Shown here piece by piece: positions 1-7,503 of a DNA stretch of 53,253 nt (its first letter is position 1; every line of letters starts with the position of its first letter). Under the pieces are notes generated by a model. The model was not told the origin of the DNA, made no database searches, and saw only the letters and a list, made by a program, of their open reading frames with translations. A program made the position numbers and the translations under genes. This DNA is from Acidobacteria bacterium RIFCSPLOWO2_12_FULL_66_21. Its GTDB lineage: Bacteria; Acidobacteriota; Vicinamibacteria; Vicinamibacterales; 2-12-FULL-66-21. Where the stretch lies: NCBI GenBank assembly GCA_001767455.1, contig MELC01000042.1, positions 1 to 53,253 on the forward strand, in the 5' to 3' direction.

Positions 1-420
1 GAACCGCCGGCGCTCGAGCCGGTACTCGCGGCGAGCGAGCTGAACGAGCTCTTTGGCCTCGTCGATGCCATCCACCTGCCTCGGGGTGTCGCGGCGTACA
101 TCGCGCGGCTGGTGGCCGCATCGCACCCGGCGTGCGCCGACGCGCCGGAGGCCGTGCGAACGTTCGTCAAGTACGGCAGCTCGCCGCGGGCCGCCATTTC
201 CATCGGCGCGGCGTCGCGCGGGCTGGCGCTGCTCCGCGGCAAGCCGAACGTCGGGTTCGACGAAGTGCGCCGCGTGGCGCCGCCGGCGATGGCGCATCGG
301 CTCGTGCTCGATTACGCGGCGCGTCTGGAAGGCTGGGACGGCAGGCGCGTTGTCGCCGCGCTGCTGGACGCCATACCAGAGATCGAACGAGGACTGCCGC
401 AAACACTGGAAGCGAGGTGA
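1..420 (+). CDS. MoxR-family AAA+ ATPase, C-terminal part (5' end outside window)
   Basis: An open frame runs from base 1 to a TGA at 418-420 and gives 139 residues. They read as the C-terminal lid of a MoxR-type AAA+ ATPase, with the segments YGSSPRAAISIGAASRGLAL and VRRVAPPAMAHRLVLDYAA. MoxR proteins act as chaperone-like ATPases and are usually encoded beside DUF58 and VWA-domain proteins, which follow here at 4.7-10.3 kb. The Walker motifs lie upstream of the window and cannot be checked. The next gene begins on top of this stop codon, which suggests translational coupling. Family identity is confident; the partner or substrate is unknown. Confidence 0.85.
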   Translation, partial: EPPALEPVLAASELNELFGLVDAIHLPRGVAAYIARLVAASHPACADAPEAVRTFVKYGSSPRAAISIGAASRGLALLRGKPNVGFDEVRRVAPPAMAHRLVLDYAARLEGWDGRRVVAALLDAIPEIERGLPQTLEAR

Positions 421-2264
421 ATGTGGAAACGCGCGGACGGCGCTTCCAGTGGCTGTACGCCCTCATCCTGCTCTTCTGCGCAGCCACGACCGCCCGAGCC
501 GCCGGCGAATACCGGACGGTCGAGATCGAATCGCTCAAGATCACGATCGATTCGGAATGGGGGATTCGTACCGCGCCGGGCTATCTGCCCGTCCGCTTCG
601 ATATCACCAATCTCGGCGAGGCGCGTGTCGTCGAGATCGTCGGTCAGGGCATGCGGTACATCAGGACCCTGAGGACCGGGCAGCCGGGAGGCCTCGTCGT
701 CCGGCAAGCCGTGCGGCTGGCCCGAGGCGATCGGGTACGGCTGACGATCCCGGTGCCGATCTTCGCCGACAGCGAGAACATCCGGTTCGAGATTCGCGAG
801 GACGACCGCACACTCGAACGCTTCAACTACACCGGGTTCCAGAGCCGGAGCCGCCCCGACGGCGCGTCTGCCCTGATCGTCGCCGATCCCGCCAGCGCGT
901 TCGGGCAAATGGCGCCGCGCCTGCCGCGAATGCTGCCGCCCCCGACGGGAGCCGTCAGCGGGAGATTCACCGTGGCCCCCGGAGGGTCGGCGGTCACCGT
1001 GGCCCCCGGAGGGCCGAGCGTCACCGTGGCTCCTGGAGGGCGGACGCTGGATTTCCTGCTCGACCCGTCGCGCCTCCCTGTCAACTGGCTGGGGTACACG
1101 TCACTGCGCGCGGTGGTCATCGGGCCGCAGGAATGGAAACAACTGAACGAGGCGCAGAAGGACGCGGTCCTCACATGGACCGCGTGTGGCGGCGACCTGA
1201 TGTTCGTCGACGGCGACATGAGCGCGCTCCTGCCCTCCGCGCAGACTGCGCGCGTGCTGTCAGAGCCGGCGGTCCGCGGCTATTTCTTCGGCCGGATTCA
1301 CCTGCTGACATCGCCGGCCCTCGAAGCGGCAGGCCTGGGAAGCGTGCTGGCGGCCGCGGAGAAGCTGCAGGACTCCAACTGGGCGCTGCCCGCGAACCGC
1401 GCGAGCGACTGGGGCGTCATCGCCGCGCGCGGCTTTCGCGTGCCGATTCCCGGGGTCGGCCGGGTTCCAGCCCGGGCCTATTTCTCGATCCTGTTCGTCT
1501 TCAGCATCCTGATCGGACCGGTCAATTACTGGGTCCTGCGGCGCAAACGCCGGCAGGTGCTGCTGGTGCTGACGGCGCCGCTCATCTCGCTGATCTTCAT
1601 CGTGTTGCTCGCCGGCTATGTCCTCGCCGGCGAGGGTCTGGGCGTGCGTGGCCGCGCGGTGACCTTCACGATGCTCGATCAGGTCAGGAAGCAGGCCTCC
1701 ACGCGCGCCAGCATTTCGCTGTACGCCGCCGGCATGACGCCCTCCGGCGGACTGCGCTTCGCGCGGGACGTCGCGGTGTTCCCGATTGGCCCCGACGGGG
1801 CCGGCAGCCGCGAACGACAGACCCTGGATCTCACCGACGCGCAGCGCTTCTCCACGGGGGTCATTCAAGCGCGGTCTCCAACCAACCTCGAGGAAATCAG
1901 TTTCCGGCCCGCCCGCGAGCGATTGAGCTTCAGCCGGGAGGCCGGCGGGATCAGCGTCGTGAATGGACTCGGAGCGCCGATCTCGGCACTCCTCTATCGC
2001 GATGGCGACACGGTGTACAGCCTGGCTGGCCCACTGCCGTCAGGCGGCAAGGCCATCCTGAGAACAGGTGCGGTTGAAGCCGGGACCGTGGTGCCGTCCG
2101 GCCTGCCGCTGTCCTCGAGATTCCTGCACCTCGTCGAGAATCAACCGAGGGGTTCGTACCTCGCCGTCCTCGAGCGCTCCCCGTTCTGGGATCCCGGCTT
2201 GTCGAGCGTTGCCGAACGAGACAGCTTCCATCTCGTGATCGGCTGGCCCGAGGGGCAGCCGTGA
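417..2264 (+). CDS. Membrane-anchored protein of unknown function in the MoxR/ABC/VWA operon
   Basis: This gene encodes 615 residues. The start is placed at GTG 417, overlapping the moxR stop; GTG 423 is equally possible. A hydrophobic N-terminal segment (WLYALILLFCAATTARAAGE, about residues 11-30) looks like a signal peptide or anchor. A beta-rich extracytoplasmic region follows. Two hydrophobic stretches near residues 350-400, around YFSILFVFSILIGPVNYWVL, flank a basic turn (RRKRR), and about 210 more residues follow. Residues 184-208 carry three copies of a VTVAPGG motif encoded by a 27-bp tandem repeat. I do not recognise the family. Its place between moxR and an ABC ATPase suggests a cell-envelope role in the same complex, which is inference. 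Confidence 0.8.
   Translation: MNVETRGRRFQWLYALILLFCAATTARAAGEYRTVEIESLKITIDSEWGIRTAPGYLPVRFDITNLGEARVVEIVGQGMRYIRTLRTGQPGGLVVRQAVRLARGDRVRLTIPVPIFADSENIRFEIREDDRTLERFNYTGFQSRSRPDGASALIVADPASAFGQMAPRLPRMLPPPTGAVSGRFTVAPGGSAVTVAPGGPSVTVAPGGRTLDFLLDPSRLPVNWLGYTSLRAVVIGPQEWKQLNEAQKDAVLTWTACGGDLMFVDGDMSALLPSAQTARVLSEPAVRGYFFGRIHLLTSPALEAAGLGSVLAAAEKLQDSNWALPANRASDWGVIAARGFRVPIPGVGRVPARAYFSILFVFSILIGPVNYWVLRRKRRQVLLVLTAPLISLIFIVLLAGYVLAGEGLGVRGRAVTFTMLDQVRKQASTRASISLYAAGMTPSGGLRFARDVAVFPIGPDGAGSRERQTLDLTDAQRFSTGVIQARSPTNLEEISFRPARERLSFSREAGGISVVNGLGAPISALLYRDGDTVYSLAGPLPSGGKAILRTGAVEAGTVVPSGLPLSSRFLHLVENQPRGSYLAVLERSPFWDPGLSSVAERDSFHLVIGWPEGQP
968..1040 (+). repeat. 27-bp in-frame tandem repeat, 2.7 copies
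   Basis: Copies at 968-994, 995-1021 and 1022-1040 begin CACCGTGGC and encode VTVAPGG-type repeats. Copies one and two are nearly identical, while copy three carries silent changes. The unit is a multiple of three, so copy-number change would keep the reading frame. Confidence 0.9.
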
Positions 2265-3199
2265 GCGACGCGATGCTGGAACTCGAGGGGCTCGTCCGGC
2301 ACTTCGACGGGGTGCGCGCCGTTGACGGCGTGTCGTTCAGCGTCGAGCGCGGGAAGGTCCTGGGCTTCATCGGACCCAACGGGGCCGGCAAGACGACGAC
2401 GATGCGCATTCTGGCCACGCTGGATACGCCCCAGAGCGGCGATGCGCGCATCGGCGGCTATTCCGTCGTGGACGACCCGGAGAAGGTGCGCAGAATCACC
2501 GGCTTCATGCCGGACTACGCCGGCGTGTACGTGAACACGACCGTCACCGAGTACCTCGACTTCTTTGCGCGCGCGCACGACCTGCGCGGCGAGGCCCGGC
2601 GGAAAGCGGTCTCGAACATCATCGAGTTCATGGGCATCGGCGATCTCAGGGATCGCAACGTCGAGAGCCTCTCGAAGGGCCTCAAACAGCGCGTGGCGCT
2701 CGGCCGCGCCCTCATCCACGATCCGCAGATGCTCATCCTCGACGAGCCGGCGGCCAACCTCGATCCGCGCGCGCGCATCGAGTTCCGGACGCTGATTCGC
2801 GAACTTGCCGCGGACGGGAAGACGGTGCTCCTCAGCTCCCACATCCTGACCGAGCTGTCCGAGATCTGCGACAGCGTGACGGTGATCGAGAAAGGCCACA
2901 TCCTGGCGACGGGTACGGTGCAGGACATCCTCGAGGGCATCCGCAGCCGGCGAATCCTGTCCGTGCGTCTCGCCGGGCAGAACGACGGCGCCGAGCGGTT
3001 CCTTCTCGAACAGCCCGGCGTGCTGAACGTCCATGAGGCGGGCGGCCACCTGCAATTCGAGTTCGGCGGCGGTGACGACGATCAGGTGGATTTGATCCGC
3101 CGCCTCCTGGCCGCTGGCTTTCCGGTCCTCGAGTTCAGCGCGCACAGCGCCGGCCTGGAGGATCTGTTCATCGAGATCACGGAGGGACAGGTGCAATGA
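2261..3199 (+). CDS. ABC transporter ATP-binding protein (ABC-2 type)
   Basis: The protein has 312 residues and starts at GTG 2261, sharing GTGA with the previous stop. It is a complete nucleotide-binding domain: Walker A GPNGAGKT at residues 38-45, signature LSKGLKQR near 137 and Walker B LILDEPA near 158, followed by a switch histidine in LLSSH. The C-terminal 100 residues resemble the accessory domain of CcmA/NatA-type ATPases. It overlaps the following permease gene by 4 bases, so the two very likely form one exporter. Substrate is unknown. The arrangement resembles gliding-type or NatAB-type ABC-2 pairs, but nothing in the sequence fixes the cargo. Confidence 0.93.
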   Translation: MSDAMLELEGLVRHFDGVRAVDGVSFSVERGKVLGFIGPNGAGKTTTMRILATLDTPQSGDARIGGYSVVDDPEKVRRITGFMPDYAGVYVNTTVTEYLDFFARAHDLRGEARRKAVSNIIEFMGIGDLRDRNVESLSKGLKQRVALGRALIHDPQMLILDEPAANLDPRARIEFRTLIRELAADGKTVLLSSHILTELSEICDSVTVIEKGHILATGTVQDILEGIRSRRILSVRLAGQNDGAERFLLEQPGVLNVHEAGGHLQFEFGGGDDDQVDLIRRLLAAGFPVLEFSAHSAGLEDLFIEITEGQVQ

Positions 3200-4731
3200 G
3201 CAGGCCCCGTGATTTTCTCGGCTGGCTCGAGAACAGGAGCGACAGCCTCAGTCCCATCGTCGTCAAAGAGGTGCGCCAGCTCGTACGCGCGCGGGAGTTC
3301 ATGTATTCATTCGGCGCCAGCCTGGTGGCCGGGCTGATGGTCGCGTCTTTTGGAGCCGGTGACGCGCTCACCGGAAAGGGCACATCCGGAAGCTGGACCT
3401 TCGCGGCGTTGATGGGCTGTCTGGCATTCCTCGGTTTGGCCGTGGTGCCGCTCGGGGCGTTCAGCGCGCTGCGCAACGAGCGCATGGAGCAGACGCTGGA
3501 GCTCATCACGCTGACAGCGCTTTCACCCCGCCGCGTCGTCATCGGGAAGCTCCTGACGCAGGGGGTGAAGCTGGCGACGCTCTTTGCCGCCATGGCGCCG
3601 TTCATCGCCATGAGCTTCGTCCTGGGCGGAATCGATTTCGTGACGATTCTGGTGTCGATTCTGGTCCTGTTCCTGTGGTCGGTCTGGGCCTGCGCGCTCT
3701 GCCTGTGCCTGTCCACGCTCTTCAAAGCGCGCGCGATGTCCGTCCTCGTCTTCGGCGCCGGGGGAGTCGTGCTGTTCGTGATATTGAGCATGGCGGGCAA
3801 CCTGTTCATGCTCGCGCGCCGCGGGGGTGTCAGCGGGCCCGTTGTCTTTGGTGCCGCCACCGGATCGGGGTCCTGGATGACGCTGGCCATCGCGACGTCG
3901 TTTTGCCTGGCGAGCATGGCCAACCTCGTCTTCCTCGCCGAGAACCGGCTTTCGCTGCCGAGTGAAAACAGAGTCACCCCGCTCCGAACAGGGTTCCTCG
4001 TGCAGTTCCTGCTGATTGCCGCGTGGACGCTCACGTCCATCAACGGACCGGCCGCCGACCGGTCGGGTGCCGTCACCGCGCTTGGGATCTTCGGCGGCTT
4101 GCATCTGGGAATGGTTGCGATCTTCACGGTGACGGAAGATCTGGTCGTCTCGCGGCGGGCATTTCTTCATATGAAGTCCACATCACGGTGGCGCTGGCTT
4201 CTCGCGATGTTTCGGCCGGGCGGCGGGCGCGGCGCCGTCTATGTGCTGGCGCAGATGGCCGTCTTGCTTTTCGCGGCGTGGATGCTGGGTGCGGACAGGT
4301 TCAAGGTGCGCTGGCTCGTTGCTGTTTGCGGGTACGTCTGCTTCTTCACCGGCGCGCCGGTGTTTTTCTTCCGGCTCCTGAGACCGGCGCGCGCTGCATC
4401 GCTGCAATTGCGGGTCGCCGTGATGGCGCTCGTGCTCGCATCCGTCTTGTTGCCCGACATCCTCTACTACCTGCTGTGGCGCCCGGATGTCTTCGATCTC
4501 AAATACTCCGCCCGCCATCTGCTCAACCCGTTCCGGACGCTGGCGAACTGGCCGCTCGTGGAGACGCGCGCGTGGTTCTCGGTGCCCGTCGCACTGGGTC
4601 TGACCGGACTGCTCGCGTACTTGGGGGTGATCTTCACGGGCATGGGGATGGCCGGGCAGCCGGCCACAATCGATCCGGACGGTTCGGGGGCGACAGCAGG
4701 AGAACCTGGCAGTGCCCACGTCCTCTATTGA
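3196..4731 (+). CDS. ABC-2 type transporter permease
   Basis: The protein has 511 residues and starts at ATG 3196 inside an ATGA overlap with the ATPase gene. It begins with a cytoplasmic stretch carrying PIVVKEVRQLVRAREF, which is typical of ABC-2 permease N-termini. Multiple membrane spans follow, for example LFAAMAPFIAMSFVLGGI, ILVLFLWSVWACALCLCL and VLVFGAGGVVLFVILSMAG. The motif SALRNERMEQTLELITLTAL is the coupling-helix region common in this family. It presumably pairs with the ATPase at 2261-3199. The 3' end overlaps the DUF58 gene by 20 bases, supporting a single transcript. Confidence 0.9.
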   Translation: MSRPRDFLGWLENRSDSLSPIVVKEVRQLVRAREFMYSFGASLVAGLMVASFGAGDALTGKGTSGSWTFAALMGCLAFLGLAVVPLGAFSALRNERMEQTLELITLTALSPRRVVIGKLLTQGVKLATLFAAMAPFIAMSFVLGGIDFVTILVSILVLFLWSVWACALCLCLSTLFKARAMSVLVFGAGGVVLFVILSMAGNLFMLARRGGVSGPVVFGAATGSGSWMTLAIATSFCLASMANLVFLAENRLSLPSENRVTPLRTGFLVQFLLIAAWTLTSINGPAADRSGAVTALGIFGGLHLGMVAIFTVTEDLVVSRRAFLHMKSTSRWRWLLAMFRPGGGRGAVYVLAQMAVLLFAAWMLGADRFKVRWLVAVCGYVCFFTGAPVFFFRLLRPARAASLQLRVAVMALVLASVLLPDILYYLLWRPDVFDLKYSARHLLNPFRTLANWPLVETRAWFSVPVALGLTGLLAYLGVIFTGMGMAGQPATIDPDGSGATAGEPGSAHVLY

Positions 4732-5557
4732 CTGGCCCGCGGTACGCGCGGCCGCCCCATTCCGGCTCGCGATGCCTCGGACGCCAATTGGTGGACGGGT
4801 CGGAGAGCGGCTTGGCTCGGGCACGGGCAGCTCGCTGGAATTTCAGGACTACCGGCCCTATGCGCCGGGTGACGACCTCCGTCATGTCGACTGGGCCGCC
4901 TACGCGCGGTCCGAGCTTCTCGCCGTCCGTCTGTACCGCGAGGAAGTGGCACCGCGCATCGATCTCGTGCTCGACATCAGCCGCTCGATGGCCGTGACGG
5001 AGCAGAAGCTCCGCGCCTACGGCGAGCTTTCAGGACTGCTGGCGTGCGCCTGCACGTCCACGGTGGCCGACACGCGCATTATCACGACATCCGCGGTCCA
5101 GCCGCAGCCCTTGCACGTCCCTGAGGACATCGAACGCGTGCTCGTCTGCGACGCCGGGCTTTCTGCGCTCGAAGAGGTCCACCTGCCGTTCCGGCGCCGC
5201 TCCTTGCGCGTCGTCGTGAGCGATTTCCTGTTTCCGCACGACGCCGACGTGCTCGTCTCGCGGCTGGCGCGCGACAGCGCGTTGCTTACGATCGTCCAAC
5301 TCACGTTGCGCGAGGAAGCCGAGCCGGTCGTCGAGGGCGCCCGCCGGTTGGTCGATGTCGAAGACCGGGGCGAGCTCGACATGGTCATCGACGAAGGCGC
5401 GATTCGGGACTACCGCGCACGGTTCAGCCGGCTGCGCCTCGGCCTCTCGAGGGCGGCCCGCCGCGCCGGCGCCCGCTTCGCGCACGTCGTCGCCGGCACG
5501 CCGATTCGCAGCGTCGCGCGTGAACTCGCGGCCGCGGGGATACTGGAAAGCTGCTGA
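4712..5557 (+). CDS. DUF58 domain-containing protein
   Basis: The protein has 281 residues and starts at GTG 4712 within the end of the permease gene. The DUF58 signature is clear near residues 45-75: FQDYRPYAPGDDLRHVDW followed by AAYARSELLAVRLYREE. A VWA-like strand with DIVLDISRSM character follows (LVLDISRSMAVTE), so the MIDAS-type DxSxS pattern is kept. DUF58 proteins are regular partners of MoxR ATPases. Here the gene sits 4.3 kb after moxR with an ABC pair in between. The exact biochemical role of the family is not established. Confidence 0.92.
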   Translation: MPTSSIDWPAVRAAAPFRLAMPRTPIGGRVGERLGSGTGSSLEFQDYRPYAPGDDLRHVDWAAYARSELLAVRLYREEVAPRIDLVLDISRSMAVTEQKLRAYGELSGLLACACTSTVADTRIITTSAVQPQPLHVPEDIERVLVCDAGLSALEEVHLPFRRRSLRVVVSDFLFPHDADVLVSRLARDSALLTIVQLTLREEAEPVVEGARRLVDVEDRGELDMVIDEGAIRDYRARFSRLRLGLSRAARRAGARFAHVVAGTPIRSVARELAAAGILESC

Positions 5558-5568
5558 AGAACGCAGCG

Positions 5569-5683
5569 TGTCAACTTCCAACGGCCAACTCCCAACTCCC
5601 AAGTGGCTCAGTTCCGGAGTTGGAAACTGCGGGGTTGGGAGTTGGCAAGTTGGGAGTTTGAAGTTGGGAGTTGGGAGTTGACA
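5569..5683. repeat. Inverted heptamer-repeat element (GGGAGTT type)
   Basis: The left arm (5569-5602) is built of CCAACTC-like units and the right arm (5633-5683) of GGGAGTT-like units. The outer ends are exact complements, TGTCAACT at 5569 and AGTTGACA at 5676-5683. The element fills most of the 137-base gap between the DUF58 gene and the VWA gene and could fold as a long hairpin. No T-run follows, so it is not a standard terminator. Confidence 0.85.
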
Positions 5684-5694
5684 GGGTCTTCCCG

Positions 5695-7503
5695 ATGATT
5701 TTCACGACGCCCCTGGGCCTGCTGGCCTTGCTGGCCATCCCTGCGATCGTGGCCATCCATCTGTTTCGCCGGCGCTTCCCCGTTCGTCCCGTGGCCGGGC
5801 TGTTCCTCTGGCAAATCCTGCGACAGACTCCGGAAGGCGGCGGCAGGATCGCCAGGCTGCCGATCACGACGAGTCTCATTCTGGAATGCCTGGCCGCGCT
5901 GGCCCTCGCGCTCATTCTGGCTGGCGCGCGGCTGTCGTCGGCCGGCGTGAGCCAGCATCTCGTCGTGCTGCTCGACGATTCGGCGTCCATGGCGGCAGTC
6001 AACGCCCGCGGCGAAAGCGCGCGCGACCGGGCGGTGCGACGCGTGCTCCGCGAGGTCGATCGTCTCGGGGCCGGGGCGCGCGTCACGCTCGTCCTCAGCG
6101 GCGATCGCCCCTCGGTTCTCTCAGGTCCGGCGGCGTTCGCCGTCGAAGCGCGGCGCGCGCTGGCCACCTGGAAGCCGGAAGCGTCGCATCATTCGCTCGC
6201 GCTCGGCATCAGGCTCGCGCGTGAGCTTGCGGGCCGAACCGGCACGCTGATGGTGATGAGCGACGTCCCCCCGGGCGCGGGCGGAGAAAGCGGGGCCCTC
6301 TGGGTGTCAGTGGGCGAACCGCTTGCCAATGTCGGCATCACGGCCGCTCAGCGCACCCTGTCACCCGAAGACGGTCGTGGCGCCGTTTCGCTGACGCTCG
6401 CAAACCACTCCGATTCGCCTGCCCGCCGGCGCGTGAGCGTGTCGGCCGGCGACAAGAACGTCCTCGCCAGGGACCTCGAGCTGCCACCAGGAGTCTCCTC
6501 GCTCACTCTCCCGCTCCCCCCTGGTCTGCCGCCCGTGCACGTCGCCTTTTCCGACGACGCGCTGTTGCGCGACAACGACGTGGTGCTGGCCGAGCCGCGC
6601 CCGCATGTGGTGGGTATTGAGAATCACCTGCGCGAAGGTCGAGGCAGCCAGGCGTTGATCAAGGCGCTTGGCGCCCTCTCCGGCGTGACGCAAGCCGAAC
6701 CTGGGCATCTGGTGTTTGCCGATGCGGGTGACCTCGATCGGTCACAGTCGCCCGGTGCGTGGCGCGTGGGCTTCGGCCGCGCGCCCGCGGCGTGGCTCGC
6801 CAAGGGCGAGCCCAGGGACTTCATCGGCCCGTTCGTGCTGGAGAAGCGCCATCCCCTGCTGCTCGGCATGACGCTCGATGGAGTGGTCTGGGCAGGAGCG
6901 ATGCCGCTCGCGGCAGGTGCGGTGCGTCCGCTGGTCTCCGCGGGAGATCAGGTGCTCATCGGCATGCCCGCCTTGACGGCGGCCAGAACGCGGACCGAGC
7001 CCGAGATTCTCTTCAACCTCGATCTCGATCGCACCAATCTGATCCGATCGCCGGACTGGCCGATCCTGATCTCGAATCTCATCGAGATGCGCAGGCAGAG
7101 CCTGCCGGGTCCCGAACGATGGAACTACCGTGTCGGTGAATGGGTACGGGTGCGCCTCGCGCGCGACCCGAAGAGCCCGCTGCGGTTCCGCTGCGGCGCT
7201 GTCGAGCGCGCACTGCCGGCTGGTCGCGAGCTGGAATTCATCGCGCCGTCGCCTGGTGGACTTCTGCAGGTTCTCGAAGGCGATGAGATGCTGTTCGAGC
7301 TCGGCGTGAACTTCCTCGACGAGTACGAGACGAACCTTCGCCATCAGGCGACCGCCGATGCCGGCGAGCTTGCGGACGTCGCCGGGCTGCGCGTCGAGAG
7401 CGGCCCCGCGTCCGATCCGCTGTTCTGGCTGCTGTTGACGATTGGCGGGTCGGCGATCGTGGTCAACTGGTGTCTGCTCCCGCAGGGCTCGAAGCGCGCA
7501 TGA
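5695..7503 (+). CDS. BatA-like VWA membrane protein
   Basis: The protein has 602 residues from ATG 5695. The N-terminus (MIFTTPLGLLALLAIPAIVA, then IHLFRRRFPVRPVAGLFLW) is the N-terminal membrane segment of the aerotolerance BatA family. A second hydrophobic helix lies near residues 60-80. A VWA domain with the MIDAS sequence LLDDSASMAA follows near residue 95. The C-terminal end has another helix (LFWLLLTIGGSAIVVNWCLL). It lies between a DUF58 gene and a second VWA gene, a common neighbourhood for MoxR systems. The start follows a heptamer repeat closely and no strong Shine-Dalgarno is visible. The stop overlaps the next start (ATGA). Confidence 0.87.
   Translation: MIFTTPLGLLALLAIPAIVAIHLFRRRFPVRPVAGLFLWQILRQTPEGGGRIARLPITTSLILECLAALALALILAGARLSSAGVSQHLVVLLDDSASMAAVNARGESARDRAVRRVLREVDRLGAGARVTLVLSGDRPSVLSGPAAFAVEARRALATWKPEASHHSLALGIRLARELAGRTGTLMVMSDVPPGAGGESGALWVSVGEPLANVGITAAQRTLSPEDGRGAVSLTLANHSDSPARRRVSVSAGDKNVLARDLELPPGVSSLTLPLPPGLPPVHVAFSDDALLRDNDVVLAEPRPHVVGIENHLREGRGSQALIKALGALSGVTQAEPGHLVFADAGDLDRSQSPGAWRVGFGRAPAAWLAKGEPRDFIGPFVLEKRHPLLLGMTLDGVVWAGAMPLAAGAVRPLVSAGDQVLIGMPALTAARTRTEPEILFNLDLDRTNLIRSPDWPILISNLIEMRRQSLPGPERWNYRVGEWVRVRLARDPKSPLRFRCGAVERALPAGRELEFIAPSPGGLLQVLEGDEMLFELGVNFLDEYETNLRHQATADAGELADVAGLRVESGPASDPLFWLLLTIGGSAIVVNWCLLPQGSKRA

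Noticed and set aside
132-416. Extending the unknown membrane protein upstream into the moxR region
   Set aside because: The upstream frame is Arg/Ala-rich shadow of the MoxR coding sequence, and a signal-like N-terminus begins at about 417.
5677-5695. TTGACA in the heptamer element as the -35 of the BatA-like gene
   Set aside because: It is only about 12 bases before the start codon, leaving no room for a -10 region and transcription start.
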